Positions 15,492-20,548 of a DNA stretch of 20,548 nucleotides are shown here, in pieces. Under the pieces are notes generated by a model. It saw only the letters and a program-made list of their open reading frames with translations, did not search any database and had not been told where the DNA came from. The number at the start of each line of letters is the position of its first letter. The stretch's first letter is position 1. A program made the position numbers and the translations under genes. This DNA is from JBCBZH01 sp039815415 (lineage in GTDB: Bacteria > Bacteroidota > Rhodothermia > Rhodothermales > Rubricoccaceae), in contig JBCBZH010000045.1 in the NCBI GenBank assembly GCA_039815415.1, positions 1-20,548 of the forward strand, in the 5' to 3' direction.

Positions 15492-17176
15492 CACCTGCTG
15501 GCTGGAAGGTTGATCTGAGTAACCCAGGCCTCCTCCTCGGCTCCAGAGGACAGTGACCACTGGCCGGGGAAGCTCTCCTCCAGCCGAGCGCGCACGTAGC
15601 GCAAGCCCCCGCCCTCTCGCACGGGCATCTGGGGCGAGCTGGCGAGAGGCGCCCGGAGCGTGAGCCGCCGCCCCGCATCGGTCTGCTCTTCCCTCAGCAA
15701 CAGCTCGACGGTCCCAGAGGCGTAGGCGTTGTGCGTGATGGCGTTCTCGACAAGGGTATGAATGACGGCGGGCGGGATCGGAGCCGCCAGCTCGACGCCC
15801 TCGGTACGGAGCGAGACGTCGACCTCACGGCGGAAGCTCATCACCTCGAGGTGAGCGCGGCAGAGCGCCAGCTCGCGGTCCATCGAGATGAGCCGCTCTT
15901 GCGAGATGTCGGACAGTGCACGCAGCTCGTCGGCGAGGGCTGCAAGCGCCCGATTGCCCGTCTTCGGGTCCGTCTCGACCCACTCCATCACCGAAGTCAG
16001 CGCGTTCATCAGGAAGTGGGGTTGGAGGTGCTTCTTCAACAGCTCGGCCTCCAGGCGTGCGGCTTCGGCGAGCGTGGCTTCGTGCTGGCGACGGGCCTCG
16101 CGTGTTTGTAAACCCAAAGAGGCCAGCAGCCCAGCCATCAGGACTCCAAAGGCGGGGAAGAACGCACCGTCCATAAATCGGAGGCCCGCGACCAGAAGCG
16201 CGCCGAGGCACACCGCGACGCCCGCGACAGCCCACCCTGCTCCGGGCTGACGATCTCGAACGGCCCAGGCTGTCACGCCGAGGGCCGTCGGGATAGAGAT
16301 TGCGAACACGGCGTAGGCCTTGTAGTCCCAGCCACCGGGAGCGAACAGCGCCAGCCCGATGCCCCCTGCGAGAGCACCAAGCACGATGCGTCTGTAGGGC
16401 ACCCGGTACTGCGCGACGAACACGGCGACCAGCAGGAAGCCGACGAGGCACGTCAGACCCGTGACCGTGCCCAGCCGAAGGATGTGGAGGTCGTACGGGT
16501 AGCCGACCCACGCCCGCCAGCTCTCGGTGACGAGCAGCGCCGCAACAGCGAAGCACAGCAGAGCGGTCAGCAGGAACGGCGTGCGTTCCCGGTTTGAGAG
16601 ATAGAGCACACCATAGTAGAGTGCGATCAGAACGAATCCGCCCAGGAACACCAGGGGCAACGCGATGGACCGGAGCGGGCGGGAGACCATCTGCGGCAAG
16701 GTTCCGGCCCACACACCTTGGATGTAGCCTCCAATGCTCGGATGACGGCGAAACGTGGACAGCCGGATGGCAAGCAGGTGTTCGCCAGGCGCTGCGAGGG
16801 AGTCAGGGATGGGAATCAGGGTATCGATGGGACCAGGCACTTCGCTCTCAGGGCTCGTGCCCACGGTGCCGCTTCGTCCGACGAGCACACCATCCCAATA
16901 GACGTCCCGCGCAGCGACCGCAGACACGCCGAGTCCGGCGGCCTGGATCGTGTCGATGTGGATGCGATGACGCACCCACAGAACGGCTGCTGTGTCTGGC
17001 GGCTCATAGAGCGGGCGCTCTTGCCAGTCGCTGTCATCCCAGTCCGGCTGAGCCCAACGTGCGTCGTCTCCAATCGCAACGCGGGCCATCGGGACACTTT
17101 CCTGGGCCTCCGCGCCGCCCGAGCTCAGCACGAGCGCGAGAAGGCTGACGACAACAACGAGCTGGCGATCGATCAC
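15491..17176 (-). CDS. LytS-type sensor histidine kinase with external beta domain, degenerate G1 box
   Basis: The product has 561 residues. A signal peptide (to about AEAQ, residue 25) precedes an external beta-sandwich (about 35-160; WAQPDWDDSDWQ, VLWVRHRI, DVYWDGVLVG) of the kind found before 7TM-DISM kinases. About seven membrane helices follow (170-355), then the phospho-acceptor LQPHFLMNALTSV with His387 and the N box LVENAITHN with Asn478. The expected DxGxG nucleotide box is missing: after LTLR the sequence reads APLASSPQMPVREGG, although GGGLRYVRARL (522-532) remains. ATP binding may therefore be altered. The start is GTG at 17176; I saw no in-frame ATG that keeps the signal peptide. 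An exact 10-mer lies over the first codons (17158-17167). Confidence 0.9.
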   Translation of the reverse strand: MIDRQLVVVVSLLALVLSSGGAEAQESVPMARVAIGDDARWAQPDWDDSDWQERPLYEPPDTAAVLWVRHRIHIDTIQAAGLGVSAVAARDVYWDGVLVGRSGTVGTSPESEVPGPIDTLIPIPDSLAAPGEHLLAIRLSTFRRHPSIGGYIQGVWAGTLPQMVSRPLRSIALPLVFLGGFVLIALYYGVLYLSNRERTPFLLTALLCFAVAALLVTESWRAWVGYPYDLHILRLGTVTGLTCLVGFLLVAVFVAQYRVPYRRIVLGALAGGIGLALFAPGGWDYKAYAVFAISIPTALGVTAWAVRDRQPGAGWAVAGVAVCLGALLVAGLRFMDGAFFPAFGVLMAGLLASLGLQTREARRQHEATLAEAARLEAELLKKHLQPHFLMNALTSVMEWVETDPKTGNRALAALADELRALSDISQERLISMDRELALCRAHLEVMSFRREVDVSLRTEGVELAAPIPPAVIHTLVENAITHNAYASGTVELLLREEQTDAGRRLTLRAPLASSPQMPVREGGGLRYVRARLEESFPGQWSLSSGAEEEAWVTQINLPASR

Positions 17177-17264
17177 GGGAAAGAGAGACGGGGCAAGACC
17201 ATCCTACGGCGAGACGAGCGGGGTGATGAGACGTTCGTTCGGCATGCGAGCCGTTGAGCTGGTT

Positions 17265-17282
17265 GGCGCGCACCTCCGCGCC
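17265..17282 (+). promoter_or_regulatory. GGCGCG-CACCTC-CGCGCC inverted repeat in a divergent promoter region
   Basis: This is a perfect 6-bp G/C-only dyad with a 6-base spacer, 42 bases before the ATG of the S33 peptidase and in the 148-bp gap shared with the divergent kinase gene. A decayed 10-mer (GAGCTGGTTGGCG) overlaps its left side. TATAGG at 17296-17301 could be a -10, but I see no matching -35. Role is unproven. Confidence 0.35.
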
Positions 17283-17324
17283 CGAAAGGGACGTGTATAG
17301 GCGCCTCCGCTTGCCCTCCGACTC

Positions 17325-18734
17325 ATGATCCGAGCTGTTCTCGCTTCCCTTGTCTTCGCACTGACCGCATCGGCCCAGACTGCGCTCACCATCGAACCGT
17401 ACACGTTCGAGACCCGCGACGGCCGCACGGCCGAAGCAGACCTCGGACGCTTCCTCGTGCCCGAGAATCGCCAGCTCGAGGACGGGCACCCGTGGCAGGG
17501 GCGTACCCTCGAGCTGGCGTTCGTCCGCTTCCCGAGCACCAGCCCGAACCCCGGCCCTCCCATCGTGTACCTCGCCGGTGGGCCGGGGGGCTCAGGGACC
17601 AGAACAGCCCAGGGCACGCGCTTCGACCTCTTCCAATCGCTCCGCGAAGTGGCCGATGTGATCGCGTTCGACCAGCGGGGAACGGGCCTTTCGGAGAGCC
17701 CGCCCCGTTGCCCACACCAGACGGTTCTCCCACTCGACGTGCCCGGCACGCGCGCATCCTACACTGAGGCCGCCGTCGCCACGGCCCAGGCGTGCGTAGC
17801 GCACTGGCAGGGCCTCGGCGTCGATCTGGCGGCGTACACCACTGACCAGAGCGCGGATGACCTGGAGGCACTCCGACAAGCGCTCGGCGTGCCGCAGATC
17901 TCGCTCTGGGCCATCAGCTATGGCACCCACCTCGCGCTGGCGACGCTCCGCCGCCACCCCGAGTCTATCGCTGCTGCGGTGCTCGCCGGCGTCGAGGGGC
18001 CGGACCACACCTTCAAGCTGCCGTCGCACCAGCAGGCGTTGCTCGAAGAGATCAACGGCATCCACCAAGCTGAGAATTCTGAGGCATCGTCACTGTTGGC
18101 CGACATGGAGGCTGTGATCGAGTCCTTGCGTCGCCAGCCCGTTGTCGTCGATCTCGGCGGCGAGACAGGCAATGTCGCTATCGGGGCGTTTGACGTCCAG
18201 TGGATCGCGGCGAACATGCTTGGCGGTCCAGAGCTGTCGATGCAGTTGCCCGAGATGTTCGCTGAGATGCGTTCTGGAGACTTCGAGGCTGTTGCGAGGT
18301 GGCTGCAATACCTGAAAGCGCCGAGCGGCGTGCGCGCCATGTCATTCGCGATGGACGCTGCATCGGGTGCGTCGATCTGGCGACGCGCACAGATTGCCAC
18401 AGAGGCCGAGCACACCCTGCTCGGAGATGCCATCAACTTCCCAGCCCCAGAGCAGGCTGTGGTGCTCCGTCATCTGGATCTCGGCCCCGCGTTTCGCCAG
18501 CCCGTTCAGTCGCATGTGCCGACGCTGTTCATCAGTGGCACGCTCGACGGGCGCACGCTGCCTGCCAACGCTGATGAAGTGCGAGCCGGATTCTCCGATC
18601 ACGCCCACCTCGTGATCGAGGGTGCCGGGCATTCAGACCCGCTCTTCCTTAGCTCGCCGGTCATCCTAGATCGAATGCGGACGCTCCTCGCGGGTGGAAC
18701 GGTGGAGAGCGAGAGGATCTCGATGGCGCCGTAG
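17325..18734 (+). CDS. Exported alpha/beta hydrolase, S33 prolyl aminopeptidase / tripeptidyl-peptidase-like
   Basis: The product has 469 residues with a short signal peptide (ALTASAQ, cleaved near 18). The alpha/beta-hydrolase marks are in order: oxyanion loop LAGGPGGSG (83-91), FDQRGTGLS (115-123), nucleophile elbow AISYGTH with Ser198, the acid Asp408 in ISGTLDGRT, and His436 in EGAGHSDPL. The spacing, with a long cap region (about 225-390) and the C-terminal TAP-like end, matches secreted S33 peptidases that remove N-terminal residues or tripeptides. The elbow begins with Ala rather than the usual Gly. Start is ATG at 17325; the upstream sequence is pyrimidine-rich with no Shine-Dalgarno. 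It converges on the SDR gene with a hairpin between. Two exact 10-mers lie 31 bases apart in opposite orientation (17469 and 17510). Confidence 0.88.
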   Translation: MIRAVLASLVFALTASAQTALTIEPYTFETRDGRTAEADLGRFLVPENRQLEDGHPWQGRTLELAFVRFPSTSPNPGPPIVYLAGGPGGSGTRTAQGTRFDLFQSLREVADVIAFDQRGTGLSESPPRCPHQTVLPLDVPGTRASYTEAAVATAQACVAHWQGLGVDLAAYTTDQSADDLEALRQALGVPQISLWAISYGTHLALATLRRHPESIAAAVLAGVEGPDHTFKLPSHQQALLEEINGIHQAENSEASSLLADMEAVIESLRRQPVVVDLGGETGNVAIGAFDVQWIAANMLGGPELSMQLPEMFAEMRSGDFEAVARWLQYLKAPSGVRAMSFAMDAASGASIWRRAQIATEAEHTLLGDAINFPAPEQAVVLRHLDLGPAFRQPVQSHVPTLFISGTLDGRTLPANADEVRAGFSDHAHLVIEGAGHSDPLFLSSPVILDRMRTLLAGGTVESERISMAP

Positions 18735-18740
18735 CGCCTG

Positions 18741-18779
18741 CGAGCTGGCGGTCTCGTCTATGCAGAGGTCGCCAGCTCG
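18741..18779. terminator. Bidirectional hairpin made of two inverted 10-mers between convergent genes
   Basis: CGAGCTGGCG (18741-18750) and CGCCAGCTCG (18770-18779) form a perfect 10-bp stem with a 19-base loop. It starts six bases after the stop of the S33 peptidase (18734), and the loop includes the stop codon of the SDR gene (18758-18760). Position and symmetry suit a terminator read from both sides, as uptake-sequence pairs do in Neisseria and Haemophilus (established for those genera). No U-run is present. Confidence 0.6.
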
Positions 18780-19705
18780 ACCGTCACACCTGTCAGGTCC
18801 TCACACGCCGCCCAGAGGCGCTCGCCCGTAGCCGGGTTCTCCGCTGCTGCCGTCTTGGTGGCACGAGCCGGGTCGCCGCGCTGCTCTCCAAACCCGTTGG
18901 GCCCGATGTAGTCTCCGGGGCGCGTATCCGACGAGGTCGCCGCGACGAGTGAGGGCAGCGCGCCCTTCCACGTTTCCATCGCCACGATGGGCCACAGGGT
19001 TCCGAACACGAGAGCGACGAGACGGGAGCCGTCCATCATGTCCTCGCCCAGTTCCGTCTGGGTCCAACCCGGATGAGACGCCACGCTCATCGCGCCCGTC
19101 AGCCCAGCGTCTGTCAGGCGGCGCTGCAGCTCAAGGGCAAGCACGAGGTTGCCGAGCTTGCTCTGACTGTACGCCCCCCACGGGTCGTACGCCTGCTCAC
19201 TCTGCAGGTCCTCAAAGGCAATCCGGCCACGCTTGTGGGCGAGGCTCGCAACGTTCACGATGCGGCTGCCGGAGGTCGCCAGCGCGAGGGGAAGCAGGCG
19301 GCCCGTCAGTGCGAAGTGGCCCAGCACGTTGACGCCGAGTTGCATCTCGAAGCCCTGCTTCGTCGTGCGGCGATCCGGCAATGCCATCACGCCGGCATTG
19401 TTGATCAGCAGGTCGAGACGGTCGTACGAGCTGGCGACATCCTCCGCGAACGCCGTGACGGAATCGAGGTCGGCGAGGTCGAGGTGAAGAACCTGCGTCA
19501 GCGCATCCGGCTTCTCCGCCAAGATGCGGGCCTGGGCGGTGCGGCCTCGCTCCAGGTTGCGGCACGCCAGCACGACGCGTGCGCCGCGCAGCGCCAGCCC
19601 GCGCGCCGTCTCGAAACCAATGCCTGAGTTGGCGCCGGTCACGACGGCCACACGGCCGGTCTGGCCAGGGACGTGGGCGGCGACCCAGTGGGGAAGCGAA
19701 GACAT
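18758..19705 (-). CDS. Short-chain dehydrogenase/reductase, retinol-dehydrogenase-like
   Basis: The product has 315 residues. The Rossmann dinucleotide motif is TGANSGIG (23-30), followed by ACRN (47-50), which suggests NADP(H) preference, then LDLADL, NNAG (102-105), and the catalytic Ser154 with Tyr179 and Lys183 in YSQSK. HPGWTQTELG follows as in retinol-dehydrogenase/WW-oxidoreductase-like SDRs. It should interconvert an alcohol and a carbonyl; the substrate is unknown. Start is ATG at 19705, preceded on its own strand by a pyrimidine-rich stretch rather than a Shine-Dalgarno. The gene has no same-strand neighbour and looks like a single transcription unit. Its last sense codons are written over an exact 10-mer (18770-18779). 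Confidence 0.9.
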   Translation of the reverse strand: MSSLPHWVAAHVPGQTGRVAVVTGANSGIGFETARGLALRGARVVLACRNLERGRTAQARILAEKPDALTQVLHLDLADLDSVTAFAEDVASSYDRLDLLINNAGVMALPDRRTTKQGFEMQLGVNVLGHFALTGRLLPLALATSGSRIVNVASLAHKRGRIAFEDLQSEQAYDPWGAYSQSKLGNLVLALELQRRLTDAGLTGAMSVASHPGWTQTELGEDMMDGSRLVALVFGTLWPIVAMETWKGALPSLVAATSSDTRPGDYIGPNGFGEQRGDPARATKTAAAENPATGERLWAACEDLTGVTVELATSA

Positions 19706-19747
19706 CAGACGGAGGGAAAAGGATAAAGAGAAAACGGTTGCACCCGT

Positions 19748-19802
19748 CGCCAGCCCGGCGGATCAGGCGTCGAGCTGGCGATGTGCTCTGTCGCCAGTTC
19801 GA
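19748..19802. repeat. Cluster of three 10-mer copies, two forming a 12-bp stem
   Basis: In the divergent gap between the SDR and FadE genes, a one-mismatch copy (CGCCAGCCCG, 19748-19757) is followed by TCGAGCTGGCGA (19770-19781) and TCGCCAGTTCGA (19791-19802). The latter two pair over 12 positions with one G-T wobble and a 9-base loop. There is no convergent stop here, so simple termination is not the explanation. Confidence 0.6.
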
Positions 19803-19855
19803 AGCAGGTACGCACATGCACCACCAGGGTGCCGGGCACAATCGGATTCCATCTC

Positions 19856-19885
19856 TTGACGCAGGCTGCACACGAGGTTTACACT
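19856..19885 (+). promoter_or_regulatory. Sigma70-like promoter P1 upstream of fadE
   Basis: A -35-like TTGACG (19856-19861) and a -10-like TACACT (19880-19885) are separated by 18 bases. This gives a start near 19892 and a leader of about 110 bases to the fadE ATG. The -10 lies inside the first operator, so binding there would block it. Prediction from consensus only. Confidence 0.5.
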
Positions 19886-19892
19886 GTTAACC
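19876..19892. promoter_or_regulatory. Operator 1, GGTTTACACTGTTAACC
   Basis: This is a 17-bp near-perfect dyad centred on C19884: the half sites GGTTTACA and GGTTAACA (read on the other strand) match at 7 of 8 positions. It covers the -10 of P1. The right half site also begins a second dyad TTAACC-GTTCT-GGTTAA (19887-19903). A closely similar 17-mer recurs at 19978-19994. Such sites are typical of dimeric repressors; a TetR-type fatty-acid regulator is a natural guess given the gene, but none is encoded here. Confidence 0.6.
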
Positions 19893-19933
19893 GTTCTGGT
19901 TAAGTCCGGCCCGCGCCACCCGATACCGACAGG

Positions 19934-19969
19934 GCCACGTCCTGCTCAAGACCGCGTGGCTGTTTTTTG
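19934..19969 (+). terminator. Rho-independent-type terminator inside the fadE leader
   Basis: GCCACG (19934-19939) and CGTGGC (19955-19960) form a 6-bp stem followed at once by TGTTTTTTG. It is the only stem with a U-run in this window. No plus-strand gene ends upstream of it, so it would end a short transcript of about 75 bases from P1. An alternative pairing of GGCCC (19908-19912) with GGGCC (19932-19936) would take up the terminator's left arm. Confidence 0.6.
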
Positions 19970-19994
19970 ACCCTCGTGGTTAACACTGTACACC
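19967..19994 (+). promoter_or_regulatory. Sigma70-like promoter P2, adjacent to the fadE start
   Basis: TTGACC (19967-19972) and TACACC (19989-19994) are separated by 16 bases. Transcription would begin about 20001, giving a nearly leaderless fadE mRNA. The -35 overlaps the end of the U-run, and the -10 lies inside operator 2. Prediction from consensus only. Confidence 0.4.
19978..19994. promoter_or_regulatory. Operator 2, GGTTAACACTGTACACC
   Basis: This matches operator 1 at 14 of 17 positions in the same orientation, 102 bases downstream. Its own half sites match at 6 of 8. It ends eight bases before the fadE ATG and covers the -10 of P2. Two such sites could allow looping or independent control of the two promoters (inference). 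Confidence 0.6.
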
Positions 19995-20002
19995 TCCCCC
20001 CG

Positions 20003-20548
20003 ATGGACGCTCTCGCTGTTTTCTCCGGCACCCCGATGTGGGCCGCTCTCGTGGGCATCGCCCTGGTTCTGTTCGTTCTCGGCTTCACGGGCGCTCCGCT
20101 CTGGCTGTGGGCCGCCGCCGGACTGGTGGCGCTGGTTGGCTTCGGCGCGCCCGTCTGGGCCATCGCGGCCTTCGCCGTGTTGGCGGCGGTGTTCGTGCTG
20201 CCTCCTCTGCGCCGCGTGCTCTCGGCAGGCGTGATGGGGCTAATGAAGAAGCTCCAGTTCCTGCCTGTCATCTCGCAGACTGAGCAGGAAGCCATTGACG
20301 CAGGGACAGTGTGGGTGGAGGGCGAACTGTTCTCGGGCAAGCCCGACGCCAAGCGGTTGCTCGACCAGCCCTACGCCGGGCTGACGGACGAGGAACAAGC
20401 CTTCCTCGACGGCCCCGTGGAGGACCTGTGTCAGATGGTGGACGACTGGGAGGTCTGGCAGCGCCGCGACCTTCCGCCGGAGGTCTGGCAGACGCTCAAG
20501 GTCTATAGCCCGAATTTCACCACCGGATATTTCCTGAACTCTGTGGAC
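20003..20548 (+). CDS. fadE: FadE-type acyl-CoA dehydrogenase, 5' part; coding homology stops at 20500
   Basis: 182 codons are open from ATG 20003 to the window edge. Two N-terminal membrane helices (about 14-33 and 35-63) lead to the diagnostic FadE region: TEQEAIDAGTVWVEGELFSG, GKPDAKRLL, LTDEEQAFLDGPVEDLCQM and DLPPEVWQTLK (ending at codon 166). This closely follows E. coli FadE (about 814 residues), which does the first step of fatty-acid beta-oxidation, making trans-2-enoyl-CoA at the inner membrane. After QTLK the expected FFxMIIxxEYGG does not appear; the frame reads VYSPNFTTGYFLNSVD instead. The gene is therefore cut by the window edge and possibly interrupted at 20501. It sits behind a two-operator, two-promoter region, consistent with control by fatty-acid supply. 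Confidence 0.88.
   Translation, partial: MDALAVFSGTPMWAALVGIALVLFVLGFTGAPLWLWAAAGLVALVGFGAPVWAIAAFAVLAAVFVLPPLRRVLSAGVMGLMKKLQFLPVISQTEQEAIDAGTVWVEGELFSGKPDAKRLLDQPYAGLTDEEQAFLDGPVEDLCQMVDDWEVWQRRDLPPEVWQTLKVYSPNFTTGYFLNSVD
20501..20548. other. Terminal 48 bases unlike the rest of fadE; possible insertion-element edge or contig junction
   Basis: By hand count this stretch is 23 of 48 G+C (48%), against about 65% around it, and its translation breaks FadE homology exactly at a codon boundary. The start GTCTATAGCCCGAATTTCAC looks like sequence from another source, such as the terminus of an insertion sequence. I cannot name an element, and no terminal repeat or target duplication can be checked because the window ends here. 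Confidence 0.45.

Larger units (their letters stand above)
106..19780. repeat. Highly iterated 10-mer family CGCCAGCTCG / CGAGCTGGCG, 34 exact copies
   Basis: Exact copies with CGCCAGCTCG on the plus strand start at 134, 3276, 3947, 5153, 8096, 9672, 10200, 11083, 12848, 13765, 14159, 14677, 14862, 15785, 15866, 17469 and 18770. Copies with CGAGCTGGCG start at 106, 494, 3701, 3824, 4644, 6361, 7879, 8312, 11330, 13093, 13423, 15635, 17158, 17510, 18741, 19427 and 19771. The total is 17 in each orientation. About half are preceded by T and half followed by A, giving an extended form TCGCCAGCTCGA. At least 17 single-mismatch copies also exist (for example 257, 461, 614, 7321, 7537, 10953, 12616, 15366 and 16515). 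Copies fall in several reading frames (Arg-Gln-Leu, Ala-Ser-Ser, Glu-Leu-Ala and others) and in intergenic DNA, so codon or protein constraint does not explain them. Confidence 0.95.

Noticed and set aside
15492..15560. Upstream in-frame start for the second LytTR regulator
   Set aside because: It would add 23 residues unlike any receiver N-terminus and lie inside the kinase gene; the ATG overlapping the kinase stop is the natural start.
17185..17232. Three GAGACG hexamers in the gap before the S33 peptidase
   Set aside because: Unequal spacing and short length; not distinguishable from chance.
19900..20352. 150-codon open frame on the minus strand across the fadE control region
   Set aside because: It runs antisense to convincing FadE coding sequence and through the operators and terminator; its composition is Ser/Thr/Ala-rich with no recognisable motif.
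1..20548. CRISPR arrays, tRNA, rRNA or complete transposase genes
   Set aside because: None seen; gaps between genes are short and contain no repeat-spacer pattern, cloverleaf or transposase motif. The iterated 10-mer is too short and too scattered to be CRISPR repeats.

Overview
The window is a high-GC (roughly 65% by eye) bacterial chromosomal segment that is almost fully coding. Its style is that of the Bacteroidota/Rhodothermota side of the tree. The signs are a TonB-dependent receptor with an N-terminal carboxypeptidase-regulatory-like domain, an AraC regulator with a seven-helix membrane N-terminus, two LytS/LytTR-type two-component pairs, S41 and S33 exported hydrolases whose signal peptides end in Ala-Gln, and almost no Shine-Dalgarno sequences. 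A marine Rhodothermota relative such as Rubricoccaceae would fit; that placement is inference.

Layout: 2-877 (+) is the 3' part of a tandem GNAT acetyltransferase. From 906 to 7872 everything is on the minus strand: a small four-helix membrane protein, a lipoprotein, a large S41 peptidase, a membrane AraC regulator, and a HerA/FtsK-like ATPase. From 8064 to 12958 (+) there is a probable operon: TonB receptor, TPR protein, LytS-type kinase and LytTR regulator. From 13090 to 17176 (-) come a ROK kinase overlapping a SIS-domain isomerase, then a second LytTR regulator overlapping its membrane kinase. After that come an exported S33 peptidase (17325-18734, +), a convergent SDR oxidoreductase (18758-19705, -), and the 5' part of a FadE-type acyl-CoA dehydrogenase (20003 to the right edge, +).

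The most striking signal is not a gene. The 10-mer CGCCAGCTCG (reverse complement CGAGCTGGCG) occurs exactly 34 times, 17 in each orientation. It falls in several reading frames, in intergenic DNA, and as inverted pairs that form hairpins, one of them between two convergent stop codons. My composition-based expectation is well below one copy. This is the behaviour of a DNA-uptake-sequence-like or HIP1-like iterated element; I know of no description of this one.

Two other places deserve attention. The region before fadE holds two near-palindromic 17-bp operators, each over a sigma70-like promoter, with a short terminator-ended leader between them. FadE homology stops abruptly at 20500, where the last 48 bases turn AT-richer and unrelated, probably the edge of a mobile element or a contig break inside a repeat.
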